Source: Pseudomonas fulva (GTDB taxonomy: Bacteria; Pseudomonadota; Gammaproteobacteria; Pseudomonadales; Pseudomonadaceae). Taken from it: a stretch of 64,000 bases of DNA. The position numbers were made by a program, and so were the translations under genes. The stretch is taken from NCBI RefSeq assembly GCF_015680705.1, contig NZ_JADNYP010000012.1, positions 62,001 through 126,000 on the forward strand, given 5' to 3'. The notes below the pieces were generated by a model, which was not told the DNA's origin, did not search any database, and saw nothing but the letters and a program-made list of their open reading frames with translations. Positions 41,377 through 50,311 of this stretch are shown here, piece after piece; position 1 is the first letter of the stretch, and the number at the start of each line of letters is the position of its first letter.

Positions 41377-43100
41377 CCAGGACCAAGTACACCAACGTCG
41401 ACAAGGCGATGGTGTGGGCGAAGTCCGTTCTCAAGGGCAAGTTTCCGGCGTGCCGCTACATCCATCAGGCGATCGAGCGGCACTTCGAAGACGTTGTGGC
41501 CAGCAAGCCCAAGAACTACCCCTACAAGTTCGACCCGGCCAAGGCCGAGAAGAAGCTGCGGCTGATGCAGCTGCTGCCGCATACGAAAGGCGAGTGGGCC
41601 TTCAAGCGGCAGCTGATCACCCTGGAGCCGTGGCAGCTGTTCGGGCTGGCCTGCACCTTCGGGTGGGTACGGAAGAAGGGCGGGTACCGGCGCTTCCGCG
41701 AGAGCTACTGGGAGGTGCCGCGCAAGAACGGCAAGTCCGTGATCGCCGCCGGTGTCGGCATCAGCATGTTCGTCGCCGACAACGAGTTCGGCGCCGAGGT
41801 CTACTCCGGCGCGACCACTGAGAAACAGGCGTGGGAGGTGTTCCGCCCGGCCAGGCTGATGGTAAATCGCTCGGCCATGCTGATCGAGGCGGCAGGCATT
41901 GAGGTCAACGCCTCGAACCTGAACATCCCGTCCAACGGCAGCCGCTTCGAACCGCTGATCGGCAACCCTGGTGACGGTGCATCGCCGTCTTGCGCGATCA
42001 TCGACGAATTCCACGAACACGACAGCGCGGCCCAGTACGACACCATGCTCACCGGCATGGGCGCCCGCCGCCAGCCGCTGATGTTCATCATCACCACCGC
42101 TGGCGCGAACATCGAGGGGCCGTGCTACGACAAGCGCCGTCAGGTCATCGAGATGCTGAATGGCACCGTGCCTGATGACGAGCTGTTCGGCTACATCTGG
42201 ACCCTGGACGAGGGCGACGACTGGACCGACCCGAAGAACCTGGCCAAGGCCAACCCCTGCATGGGGGTGTCGGTGTTCCAGGAATACCTGGAGAGCCAGC
42301 TGGCCAGGGCCATCAGGTCGGCCCGCTTCACCAACACCTTCAAGACCAAGCATCTGAACCTCTGGGTCAGTGCGAAGGCCGGCTTCTTCAACATGGAGAG
42401 CTGGAAGGCGTGCGAGGACACAAGCCTCACGCTCGAGCAGTTCGAGGGGCAGGAGTGGATGGCGGGCTTCGACCTGGCGCGCAAGCTGGACATGAACTCG
42501 CGGGCGCGCCTGTTCTGGCGCGAGATCGATGGGAAGATCCATTACTACAGCGTGGCTCCGGCGTTCTGGGTACCGGAAGACACGGCGTTCGATCTGGACA
42601 ACAAGCGCATGTCCGAGCGCTTCCAGGCCTGGATCAACACGGGTCATCTGACCACCACGCCTGGGGCCGAGGTGGACTATCGCGAGATCCTCGAGGACAC
42701 CAAGGAAGCCAACCAGCTGGCGCCGATCCGGGAAAGTCCGATCGACCCGCACGGTGCCACCGGCCTGAGCCACGAGCTGGACGACGAAGGCTTCAACCCG
42801 ATCACCATCACCCAGAACTACACCAACATGTCGGACGGCATGAAGGAACTGGAGGCGGCGATCGAGGCGGGGCGCTTCCATCACGACGGCAACCCGATCA
42901 TGACCTGGTGTATCAGCAACGTGATCGGCAAGTACTTGCCGGGCAACGACGACGTGGTCCGCCCGATCAAGCAGGGCGACGACAACAAGATCGACGGCGC
43001 CGTGGCGCTGATCATGGCGATCAGCCGAGTCATGGCGCAGACCCAGCTGGGCAACAGTGTCGACAACTTCATGGACGCTATCCGGAACCCTATCTACTGA
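41373..43100 (+). CDS. terminase large subunit
   Basis: A 575-residue ATPase-nuclease. Walker A-like [13 protein letters not shown] (about residues 113-125), Walker [12 protein letters not shown] (about 206-216), a coupling ITTAG segment, and a C-terminal nuclease domain ([13 protein letters not shown]; later acidic residues near [11 protein letters not shown]). Drives DNA into the prohead. Full length. Confidence 0.95.
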   Translation: MTRTKYTNVDKAMVWAKSVLKGKFPACRYIHQAIERHFEDVVASKPKNYPYKFDPAKAEKKLRLMQLLPHTKGEWAFKRQLITLEPWQLFGLACTFGWVRKKGGYRRFRESYWEVPRKNGKSVIAAGVGISMFVADNEFGAEVYSGATTEKQAWEVFRPARLMVNRSAMLIEAAGIEVNASNLNIPSNGSRFEPLIGNPGDGASPSCAIIDEFHEHDSAAQYDTMLTGMGARRQPLMFIITTAGANIEGPCYDKRRQVIEMLNGTVPDDELFGYIWTLDEGDDWTDPKNLAKANPCMGVSVFQEYLESQLARAIRSARFTNTFKTKHLNLWVSAKAGFFNMESWKACEDTSLTLEQFEGQEWMAGFDLARKLDMNSRARLFWREIDGKIHYYSVAPAFWVPEDTAFDLDNKRMSERFQAWINTGHLTTTPGAEVDYREILEDTKEANQLAPIRESPIDPHGATGLSHELDDEGFNPITITQNYTNMSDGMKELEAAIEAGRFHHDGNPIMTWCISNVIGKYLPGNDDVVRPIKQGDDNKIDGAVALIMAISRVMAQTQLGNSVDNFMDAIRNPIY

Positions 43101-43264
43101 TGAACGCTGCGACGATCTTCTATCTGGTCACCGCGCTGCTGGGCTTCGGCCTGATGGTTGCCGGTGTGTTTATCCTGGCCGGTACCGGCTGGGCCCTTAT
43201 CACCGCGGCGATCAGCCTGTTCTGCATCGCCGCTTTTGTTCGCCGGGGGCTAGTCGGTGGCTAA
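43100..43264 (+). CDS. 54-residue membrane protein between TerL and portal
   Basis: [20 protein letters not shown] then a second hydrophobic segment, ending FVRRGLVGG. TGATG overlap with terL and 8-bp overlap with the portal gene. Two membrane spans; such a tiny gene is common at this place, function unknown. Confidence 0.7.
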   Translation: MNAATIFYLVTALLGFGLMVAGVFILAGTGWALITAAISLFCIAAFVRRGLVGG

Positions 43265-44567
43265 CTCACTTATTCGAGCGCTCGGTACCGCCGCGAGCCG
43301 GCCGACGGCCAGCGTCAGTGACTGGGTAGGCAAGAAGATCCGGCTCACCGATGGTGGCTTCTGGAGCAGCTTTCTAGGCGCCCAGTCCAGCAGCGGCAAG
43401 TCGGTCACCGTCGACAAGGCCATGCGGCTCTCGGCGGTCTGGGCGTGCGTGCGGATCATCTCGACCTCGGTCGCCGGCCTACCGCTGAACGTCTACCGCC
43501 GGCTGCCGGATGGCGGTCGCGAAAATGCCAGGGACTTCCGGCTGTACGATGTCGTGCATACCAGTCCGAACGAGGATATGGCGGCTTTCCAGTTCTGGCA
43601 GTCGGTCGTGGCCTCGATGCTGCTGTGGGGCAATGCCTACTGCGAGATTCATCGGGCCGCCGGCAAGGTGATCGCGCTGGACTTCCTGCTGCCTTCGCGT
43701 GTCGACCTAGACACGGACGACGACGGTCGCCTGATCTACTACTTCAGGCCTCGCAAGGGGCCGCGGCGGGAGATCGCCCGGGAAAACATGCTGCACATCC
43801 CAGCCTTCACCCTCGATGGTCGGGTCGGTATGTCGGCCATTCGCTACGGCGCTGATGTGTTTGGCGCGGCCATGTCGGCGGATGATGCGGCTAACAGCAC
43901 GTTCAAGAACGGGATGATGCCGACGGTAGGCTTCTCGGTGGACCGGACGCTGACGCCGGCCCAGCGAGAAGACTTCCGCGAGTACGTGAAAACGATCAGC
44001 GGCGCCCTCAACGCTGGCAAGAGCCCCGTTTTCGAGCAGGGCGTCAAGCCTGAGCAGCTCGGGATCAAGCCGGCTGATGCCCAGTTGCTCGAGTCACGCG
44101 GTCACAGCGTCGAAGAAATCTGCCGATGGTTCGGCGTACCGCCCTGGATGGTGATGAAGACCGACAAGGGCAGCAACTGGGGTACCGGCCTGGAACAGCA
44201 GCAGATCGCGTTTCTGACCTACTGCATCATGTCCTACACAGCGCCCATCGAGCAGTGCGTCAACAAATACTGCCTGACGGCAGTGGACCGCATCACCTAC
44301 TACGCCGAGTTCTCGCTGGAAGCCTTCCTGCGCGCCGACAGCGCAGGCCGGGCCGCCTACCTCAGCACCATGGGCCAGAACGGCTACATGACCCGCAACG
44401 AGGGCCGGCGCAAGGAGAACCTGCCCAGCATGCCGGGCGGGGACGTCCTGACCGTGCAATCCAACCTGGTGCCACTCGATCAACTGGGCAATCAAGGCAC
44501 CCAGGAAGCAGCGCGCAATGCCTTGAAGAACTGGCTCAACGAGTCAGGCAACGCCTCTCAGGAGTAA
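43257..44567 (+). CDS. HK97-type portal protein
   Basis: A 436-residue protein with GTG start at 43257. Typical segments: VWACVRIISTSVAGLPLNVYRR, WGNAYCEIHRAAGKVIALDFLLP, EICRWFGVPPWMVM and LEAFLRADSAGRAAYL. Forms the dodecameric vertex channel for DNA. Confidence 0.95.
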   Translation: MANSLIRALGTAASRPTASVSDWVGKKIRLTDGGFWSSFLGAQSSSGKSVTVDKAMRLSAVWACVRIISTSVAGLPLNVYRRLPDGGRENARDFRLYDVVHTSPNEDMAAFQFWQSVVASMLLWGNAYCEIHRAAGKVIALDFLLPSRVDLDTDDDGRLIYYFRPRKGPRREIARENMLHIPAFTLDGRVGMSAIRYGADVFGAAMSADDAANSTFKNGMMPTVGFSVDRTLTPAQREDFREYVKTISGALNAGKSPVFEQGVKPEQLGIKPADAQLLESRGHSVEEICRWFGVPPWMVMKTDKGSNWGTGLEQQQIAFLTYCIMSYTAPIEQCVNKYCLTAVDRITYYAEFSLEAFLRADSAGRAAYLSTMGQNGYMTRNEGRRKENLPSMPGGDVLTVQSNLVPLDQLGNQGTQEAARNALKNWLNESGNASQE

Positions 44568-44570
44568 CCC

Positions 44571-45428
44571 ATGAAACTGAAAATCCAGTCTCGCGGCCTA
44601 CGCAGCGAGCTGAGCCCGCGCGCGCTCGATAAATGGAATCCGGCCATCCAGGCGGCCGTGGAAAATACCTCGGAAACCATCACGATCTACGGCGTGATCG
44701 GCGAGGACTGGTACGGGGAAGGTGTGACCGTCAAGCGCATCGACGCGGCGCTGCGCGCCATCGGCGACCGCGAGGTGACGGTGTACATCAACTCGCCCGG
44801 CGGCGACATGTTCGAAGGCATCGCCATCTACAACCGCCTGCGCGAACACAGCCAGAAGGTCACTACCAAGGTACTGGGCATGGCCGCCAGCGCGGCCTCG
44901 ATCATCTACCTGGCCGGTACCGAGCGTCAGGTGGCCAGCAGCGCTTTCCTGATGATTCACAACTGCTGGACCTTCCTCTCCGGTAATCGCCACTACCTGC
45001 GCGACGTCTCGGACGATATGGAAGAGTTCGACGCCGCTATGGCCGACCTCTACGCCGAGACCAGTGGCCAGCCGGTTCAGGACATGGCCGAGCTGATGGA
45101 CGATGAGACCTTCATCCGCGGCAAGCGCGCGGTGGAGCTGGGCCTGGCCACCAGCCTGCTGTCAGCCACCGAGATCACCGAGCGCGAGACCGAGGAAACC
45201 AGCCAGACCAATGCGCTGAAAGCCATGGACACCGCCCTGGCCAAGGCCGGCATGCCGCGCTCCGAGCGCCGCGAACTCTTCGCCACTTTCAAGTCTGGCA
45301 TGCCCCGCGCTGCCAGCGGGGACACGCCGCGCGCTGTCCCGACCGACAAGCCCAGCGCTGTCGCGCCAGACCTTACCGCCTCTCTGAGCGCGGCAACTCA
45401 TCTTCTCAATTCTCTGAAAGGAAAGTGA
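44571..45428 (+). CDS. ClpP-like prohead protease
   Basis: A 285-residue protein. The ClpP fold shows NSPGGDMFEGIAIYN, GMAASAASIIYLAG with catalytic Ser107, and MIHNCW with His130. Matures the capsid. The C-terminal portion (after 200) may act as a scaffold segment (Ala/Pro-rich). Confidence 0.95.
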   Translation: MKLKIQSRGLRSELSPRALDKWNPAIQAAVENTSETITIYGVIGEDWYGEGVTVKRIDAALRAIGDREVTVYINSPGGDMFEGIAIYNRLREHSQKVTTKVLGMAASAASIIYLAGTERQVASSAFLMIHNCWTFLSGNRHYLRDVSDDMEEFDAAMADLYAETSGQPVQDMAELMDDETFIRGKRAVELGLATSLLSATEITERETEETSQTNALKAMDTALAKAGMPRSERRELFATFKSGMPRAASGDTPRAVPTDKPSAVAPDLTASLSAATHLLNSLKGK

Positions 45429-45430
45429 CC

Positions 45431-46612
45431 ATGGACTACGAAGCCCAAGTCAAGGAATTCAACGCCACCCTCAAGGGCATTGGCGATCAAATCAAAAGCC
45501 AGGCCGAGGCGGTCGAAAAGCAGATCAAGGCATCCGGCGAGATGAACGCCGAGACCCGCGCCAAGGTCGACGAGCTGCTGACCAAGCAGGGCGAGATTAG
45601 CGCCCGCCTGGGCGAGGCCGAGCAGAAGCTGGTCAACGCCAGCCGTGACCGTTCGCACCAGCAGGAACCTCAAAAGTCCGTTGGTGCGCTGGTAGTTGGC
45701 AGCGAGGACATGCAGGGCATGAACTCGTCGTTCCGGGGCTCGCGCCGCGTTTCCGTGCCTCGCGCTGCCATTACTACTGCCACTGGCGGCTCGCTGGTAA
45801 CCACTGAGCGTGTGCCAGGCATCGTCGCACCACCTCAGCGTCGCCTGACCATTCGCGACCTGGTGGCGCCGGGCACCACCGAGTCCAACTCGATCGAGTA
45901 TGTTCGCGAGACCGGCTTCACCAACAACGCGGCCACGGTAGCGGAGAACACCGCGAAGCCGTACTCCGACCTGAAGTTCGAGCTGGCGACCGCCAACGTT
46001 CGCACCATCGCGCATCTGTTCAAGGCCAGCCGCCAGATGCTCGATGACGCCCCGGCGCTGCAGAGCTACATCGATGCCCGTGCACGCTACGGCCTGCTCA
46101 TGGCGGAGGAGGCCCAGCTGCTGTACGGCAACGGTACCGGCGCCAACCTGCAGGGTCTGATGACTGTGGCGCAGTTGTTCGCCGCGCCTGCTGGCGTGAC
46201 TGTGGTCGGCGAGCAGCGCATCGATCGCCTGCGCCTGGCCCTGCTGCAAGCGGAGCTCGCCGAGTTCCCGTCGGATGGCATCGTTCTCAACCCGATTGAC
46301 TGGGCGGCGATCGAGCTGACCAAGGACAACGAGGGCCGCTACATCATTGGCCAGCCGCAGGATGGCACGACGCCTCGCCTGTGGAATCGTCCCGTCGTCT
46401 CGACCCAGGCCATGGTTCAGAACGATTTCCTGGTCGGTGCCTTCAAGCTTGGCTCCCAGATCTTCGACCGCATGGAGATCGAGGTGCTGATCTCCACCGA
46501 GAACGACAAGGACTTCGAAAACAACATGGCAACCATTCGCGCCGAAGAGCGCCTGGCGTTCGCCATCTACCGCGAAGAAGCCTTCGTCACCGGATCGCTG
46601 ACCGGCGAGTAA
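45431..46612 (+). CDS. HK97-fold major capsid protein
   Basis: A 393-residue protein starting MDYEAQVKEFNATLKGI at 45431. Residues 1-100 are helical scaffolding delta domain (coiled coil) to be cleaved by the protease. The rest has the HK97 pattern (IRDLVAPGTTESNSIEYVRETGF, NAATVAENTAKPYSDLKF). SD AGGAAAG. Confidence 0.95.
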   Translation: MDYEAQVKEFNATLKGIGDQIKSQAEAVEKQIKASGEMNAETRAKVDELLTKQGEISARLGEAEQKLVNASRDRSHQQEPQKSVGALVVGSEDMQGMNSSFRGSRRVSVPRAAITTATGGSLVTTERVPGIVAPPQRRLTIRDLVAPGTTESNSIEYVRETGFTNNAATVAENTAKPYSDLKFELATANVRTIAHLFKASRQMLDDAPALQSYIDARARYGLLMAEEAQLLYGNGTGANLQGLMTVAQLFAAPAGVTVVGEQRIDRLRLALLQAELAEFPSDGIVLNPIDWAAIELTKDNEGRYIIGQPQDGTTPRLWNRPVVSTQAMVQNDFLVGAFKLGSQIFDRMEIEVLISTENDKDFENNMATIRAEERLAFAIYREEAFVTGSLTGE

Positions 46613-46660
46613 CCCCACCCATAACGGCGCCAGCGATGGCGTCGCACAGGAGCACCTCCC

Positions 46661-47047
46661 ATGGCCACCACTTCTCGCAAGCAGGAAAAGCAAGCGCCGA
46701 CTCCGGACGACAAGCCAGCCGTGCCGGGTCCGGAAGGTCAAACCGCAGCCCCCTTGGACGGTGGGCAACCGGCTGACGCTCATGCTGGCGCACGCACTGC
46801 TGCCGCCACGGTCGGAGAACCGGCTCAGAGCAGTGTCTCTGACCAAGCCGACCCGGTGACCGCCGCTGAAGCAACTGCATCGGCTGCAGCGGCCAATCCT
46901 CCAGAGGTCGATGTGTATCCCCTGCGCACCTATCACGACGCCGGCGAACTCCGGCGCCGAAACGGCCCCGCTTACCGAGTGCCGCGGCGCCATGCCGATG
47001 AGCTCGAGCGTCGCAAGCTGGCATCGCGCAAAAAGCCCCAGGAGTGA
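46661..47047 (+). CDS. Ala/Pro-rich head-region hypothetical
   Basis: A 128-residue protein. The first 85 residues are low-complexity (Ala, Pro, Gln); the C-terminal VDVYPLRTYHDAGELRRRNGPAYRVPRRHADEL is compact and conserved-looking. Between capsid and head-tail connector genes; role unknown. Confidence 0.7.
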   Translation: MATTSRKQEKQAPTPDDKPAVPGPEGQTAAPLDGGQPADAHAGARTAAATVGEPAQSSVSDQADPVTAAEATASAAAANPPEVDVYPLRTYHDAGELRRRNGPAYRVPRRHADELERRKLASRKKPQE

Positions 47048-47050
47048 TCC

Positions 47051-47527
47051 ATGTCCGTCATCGCCATCGATATCGCCATGCATCACCTGCTGGCTGAGCC
47101 TGACGACCAGGTGCTGGTGCAGGCGCAGCTCGAGGCGGCGGAGGGGGCTGCGATGCAGTTCCTCAATCGCCGCTTCTACCCGGACCAAGTCGCGCTGGAC
47201 CAGGCCCGCGCCGGCGTATCTCAGGCCATGCACCAGGCCAAGACAGCGCATGCGGCGGCAGTGATTGCTGCTGAGGCGGAGCAGGATCACACCTTGCGCT
47301 GCCGACTGCTCGAGCATGCCCGCCGGACGCTGGCCGAAGCCTACGACCAGGCCGACGCGATCGCCTACGGTATGGTGCTGAACGCGCAAATCCAGGCCGC
47401 CTGCCTGCTCAAGCTTGGCCATCTGTTCGCCAATCGCGAGGAGGTCGTGACCGGCGATACCGCGACCGAGCTGCCGCTGGCGTCCCAGCACCTGCTGATG
47501 CCTTACCGCATCCGGATGGGTGTGTGA
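47051..47527 (+). CDS. head-tail connector protein (gp6-like)
   Basis: A 158-residue protein. N-terminal YP-containing helix (AAMQFLNRRFYPDQ), Ala-rich middle helices, and a C terminus PYRIRMGV typical of gp6-type adaptors. The place after the capsid supports it. Confidence 0.75.
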   Translation: MSVIAIDIAMHHLLAEPDDQVLVQAQLEAAEGAAMQFLNRRFYPDQVALDQARAGVSQAMHQAKTAHAAAVIAAEAEQDHTLRCRLLEHARRTLAEAYDQADAIAYGMVLNAQIQAACLLKLGHLFANREEVVTGDTATELPLASQHLLMPYRIRMGV

Positions 47528-47868
47528 TGCAGGCCGGCAAGCTCCGGCACCGCATCGATATTCAGGAGCAGAAGACCGTGCGCGATCCTCAGACCGGGGA
47601 GTTCGGCGAACCGGAGTGGGTGACCCGCTGGGCGCGGTGTCCGGCTCAGGTGCGGCCGATGTCGACCCGAGACCTGGTGGCGGCCAAGGCCAACCAGTCG
47701 GAGGCCACTGGCCGCATCGTCATCCGGTACCGCCCCGGCGTGCTATCGACCATGCGCATACTGTACCGCGGCGAGGTGTACAGCATCGAAGGGCCGCCGC
47801 TGGAGGATGCCGAATCCGGCAGGGAGTACCTGACCCTGCTGGTCTCGAAGGGGGTGAAGGATGGCTGA
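47527..47868 (+). CDS. head closure / head-tail adaptor
   Basis: A 113-residue protein starting MQAGKLRHRIDIQEQ, a typical start of head closure proteins (SPP1 gp16-like), with GEFGEPEWVTRWARCPAQVRPMS and a beta-rich end. Overlaps the next gene by 8 bp. Confidence 0.85.
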   Translation: MQAGKLRHRIDIQEQKTVRDPQTGEFGEPEWVTRWARCPAQVRPMSTRDLVAAKANQSEATGRIVIRYRPGVLSTMRILYRGEVYSIEGPPLEDAESGREYLTLLVSKGVKDG

Positions 47869-48349
47869 TGACGTTCAGTTCAGCCTGATCGGGGTGGATA
47901 GCCTGCTGGCCAAGCTCGAGTCGGTCAGCTTCGACGTGAAGCGCAAGGGGGGCCGGGCAGCGCTCCGCAAGGCCGCTCAGCTCATTGCCAACAAGGCCAA
48001 GGAAGGCGCCGAGCGCCTCGACGACAAGGAGACCGGCCGGTCGATCGCGGACAACATCGCCTTGCGCTGGAATGGCCGGCTGTTCAAGCGCTCCGGGAAC
48101 CTGGGTTTCAGGGTCGGTGTGCTGCACGGCGCCGTGCTCAAGGATGGCGGTGATCTGGCCCAGAACGCCCCGACCCCGCACTGGCGTCTGCTCGAGTTCG
48201 GTACCGAGAAATTTGCCGCCGCTCCATTCATGCGGCCAGCGCTGGCCAAAAACCACGGCGAGGCCACCAACCTCTTCCTGGCCGAGTACAAGAAGGCCAT
48301 TGACCGTGCGATCAAGCGCGCGGCCAAGACGAGGGGTGCTGCACGATGA
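47861..48349 (+). CDS. HK97 gp10-like tail component
   Basis: A 162-residue protein. The pattern LLAKLESVSFDVKRKGGRAALRKAAQLIANKAKEGA and YWRLLEFGT-like HWRLLEFGTEKFAAAPFMRPAL are characteristic. Involved in neck/tail joining. Confidence 0.88.
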   Translation: MADDVQFSLIGVDSLLAKLESVSFDVKRKGGRAALRKAAQLIANKAKEGAERLDDKETGRSIADNIALRWNGRLFKRSGNLGFRVGVLHGAVLKDGGDLAQNAPTPHWRLLEFGTEKFAAAPFMRPALAKNHGEATNLFLAEYKKAIDRAIKRAAKTRGAAR

Positions 48350-48714
48350 CTGCGCCGATTTTCGAAGCCTGCTCCCGCGATCCGGCAGTGACCGCGCTGC
48401 TGGGTAGTGGGGCCGGCCTGCGCCTCTACTCGTTCGGCGAGGCGCCCGAGGGAGTCGCCAAACCCTATGCGGTCTGGCAGATCATCAGCGGCAGCCCGGA
48501 GAACTACCTGGCCGGCCGCCCGGACGTGGACGGTTTCACCCTGCAGGTGGACGTCTACGGCGTTACCGGCTCCTCGGTCCGCCAAGTACGCACCGCGCTT
48601 CGCGATGCAATTGAGCTGCAGGCCTGTATCACCCGGTGGGGCGCCGAAGGTCGCGACCCGACCACCAAGAATTACCGAGCCAGCTTCGACGTGGACTGGA
48701 TAGTCCAGCGCTGA
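48346..48714 (+). CDS. tail completion protein (DUF3168-like)
   Basis: A 122-residue protein. [50 protein letters not shown] match tail terminator/completion proteins. Overlaps previous by 4 bp. Confidence 0.85.
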   Translation: MTAPIFEACSRDPAVTALLGSGAGLRLYSFGEAPEGVAKPYAVWQIISGSPENYLAGRPDVDGFTLQVDVYGVTGSSVRQVRTALRDAIELQACITRWGAEGRDPTTKNYRASFDVDWIVQR

Positions 48715-48731
48715 ACCTCTCACCCGACCAG

Positions 48732-48757
48732 AGCCCGCCCAGTGCGGGCTTTCTTTT
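48732..48757 (+). terminator. hairpin-U cassette before the major tail gene
   Basis: AGCCCGC-CCAGT-GCGGGCT + TTCTTTT, followed 11 nt later by the SD of the tail tube gene. Confidence 0.75.
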
Positions 48758-48778
48758 GCCCGACGTTTGGAGAACACC

Positions 48779-49270
48779 ATGTCGATCCTTTCTCAAGGAA
48801 CCCAGATTTATGCCCTGGTGCCGCCCGTATCCGGCACTGGCCCGAAGACCGTGCTGGCTATCGAGTGCGCGACCGCGTTCAGCCCTGGCGGAGCACCGGC
48901 AGACCAGATCGAAGACACCTGCCTGGAGGACCAGGAGCGCAGCTATAAGAAAGGCCTGCGCACACCGAGCCAGGCGTCGCTGACCGTCAACGCCGACCCG
49001 AACAACGCCAGTCACCTGCGCCTCCACCAGCTTTCCGAGGCGAACGGCGACACTACCATCGACTGGGCCGTGGGCTGGTCGGACGGCACCGCGGCCCCAA
49101 CCGTGGGTGAAGACGGCGGTTTCGAGCTTCCCGATTCGCGCACTTGGTTCGTCTTCCGCGGCTACGTGTCCGACTTCCCGTTCGACTTCGCAGCCAACGC
49201 CGTGGTGAGCACCGCCGCAACCATCCAGCGGTCCGGCGGCTCCGCCTGGATCCCGAAAGTCTCTGCCTAA
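48779..49270 (+). CDS. major tail tube protein
   Basis: A 163-residue protein starting [19 protein letters not shown] at 48779 with GGAG 8 nt before. Beta-rich with [34 protein letters not shown], typical for lambda gpV-like tube proteins. Between tail completion and gpG genes. Confidence 0.88.
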   Translation: MSILSQGTQIYALVPPVSGTGPKTVLAIECATAFSPGGAPADQIEDTCLEDQERSYKKGLRTPSQASLTVNADPNNASHLRLHQLSEANGDTTIDWAVGWSDGTAAPTVGEDGGFELPDSRTWFVFRGYVSDFPFDFAANAVVSTAATIQRSGGSAWIPKVSA

Positions 49271-49279
49271 GGAATGACC

Positions 49280-49705
49280 ATGCAGCTCAGCATTCAAAGC
49301 TTGCAAGCCGCCGGCGCGTTCACCGGTCGGCCAGTCCAGAAAGACATCACCTGGAAGCAGGGCGACAAGGAGATCACCGCAACCGTCTTCGTTCGCCCGC
49401 TTGGCTACCGATCGGCTGTCAGCGACGTTCTGGCCACCGCTGGCAAGCAGGATGGTGTGGCTGGCCGCATCGCCTCCTGCATCTGCGACGAGAACGGCGC
49501 TCCCGTCTTCACTGTCGACGACATCACCGGCGATGCGGACCCCGAACGCGGCGCGCTGGATGGCAACCTGACCATGGCGCTCATGGCGGTGATCATAGAG
49601 GTCACCAATATGGGAAAGATGACCCCCTCACCGAGCTCGACGAGGCCTGGCACGAAATCGCCATCGCGCTCTCCTGCACGATCGCGGAAGCCCAAGAGCG
49701 CTTGA
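49280..49705 (+). CDS. tail assembly chaperone gpG
   Basis: A 141-residue protein starting MQLSIQSLQAAGAF; the SD AAGGA fits ATG 49280 better than ATG 49274. Lambda gpG counterpart, the upstream product of a frameshift pair. The last 27 residues (Ser/Pro/Arg-rich after NMGK) are read through an apparent antisense-like frame and are probably little constrained. Confidence 0.88.
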   Translation: MQLSIQSLQAAGAFTGRPVQKDITWKQGDKEITATVFVRPLGYRSAVSDVLATAGKQDGVAGRIASCICDENGAPVFTVDDITGDADPERGALDGNLTMALMAVIIEVTNMGKMTPSPSSTRPGTKSPSRSPARSRKPKSA

Positions 49706-49914
49706 GCCTGGCTGAATTTCGGCAGTGGCTCAAGTATCGAGCGAAGCGGGGGTCCTTGAACTGGGGGATGCGTATAGAGCGTGGGACTGCAATGCTGGCC
49801 ACGCTCTATGCCAACGTCCACAGTAAAAACGGCGGGTACAAGATCTATGACTTTATGCCACATGACGCCGAGCAGCCGCTGAGTCTGGAGCAGGCGATGG
49901 AGAGTTGGACGTGA
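49280..49914 (+). CDS. tail assembly chaperone gpGT (programmed -1 frameshift)
   Basis: Expected fusion: gpG to the slippery site at 49612-49618, then the -1 frame from 49618 to 49914 (DDPLTELDEAWHEIAIAL ... EQAMESWT). About 211 residues from ATG 49280. The T part contains the helices found in lambda T-like extensions. Ribosomes shifting at GGGAAAG yield a minor product that binds the tape measure while the tube forms. Confidence 0.85.
49612..49618 (+). promoter_or_regulatory. frameshift slippery sequence GGGAAAG
   Basis: Zero-frame codons ATG GGA AAG; after a -1 slip they read GGG AAA then GAT. It is the same heptamer that lambda uses for G-T. Confidence 0.9.
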
Positions 49915-49949
49915 CGCTGGTAGATTTGTAGCTTTGGGGAAAGGAAACC

Positions 49950-50261
49950 ATGAATAGAATCTGTGTCGTCATTGCCGCATTAATACTCTCAGCCTGCGCT
50001 ACGAGCGGTGGGCATCCGATCAGCCAGCAGCAGATCGAAGCCATCAAGCCAGGTCAGACTACCCGTGATGATTTGCTGTCAGCGTTCGGCAAACCCTTAG
50101 TCCGGTCTCAGAATTCAGACGGTACCGAGGTCTTGGGGTGGGGGTATGCCAAGATCGGATTCGCTGGATCCAGTTACGAGAACCAGTCGATATCAGTGAT
50201 TTTCGGACAGGATGGAAAGGTCGTCAGTTACACAACAAGTCAGACGGCCAACCCCTACTGA
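49950..50261 (+). CDS. BamE/SmpA-like lipoprotein (cargo)
   Basis: A 103-residue lipoprotein with lipobox SACA (Cys16). The mature IKPGQTTRDDLLSAFGKPLVRSQNSDGTEVLGWGY pattern matches SmpA/BamE-type small outer-membrane lipoproteins. It sits alone between gpGT and tape measure, AT-richer than neighbours and closed by a terminator, so it is probably a moron. A role in altering the host surface or excluding superinfection is inference. Confidence 0.78.
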   Translation: MNRICVVIAALILSACATSGGHPISQQQIEAIKPGQTTRDDLLSAFGKPLVRSQNSDGTEVLGWGYAKIGFAGSSYENQSISVIFGQDGKVVSYTTSQTANPY

Positions 50262-50270
50262 CCAACACCA

Positions 50271-50294
50271 AAACCCGCTTCGGCGGGTTTTTTT
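50271..50294 (+). terminator. hairpin-U cassette before the tape measure
   Basis: AAACCCGC-TTCG-GCGGGTTT + TTTT. Then GGAG and the tape-measure ATG within 20 nt. Confidence 0.85.
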
Positions 50295-50311
50295 ACGCCC
50301 GGAGAATTTGA

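Noticed and set aside
41271..42884. 537-codon antisense frame in terminase large subunit
   Set aside because: Mirror frame of terL without domain or SD.
45398..47491. 697-codon antisense frame across capsid genes
   Set aside because: Covers several real genes on the plus strand; composition is that of a GC3 shadow.
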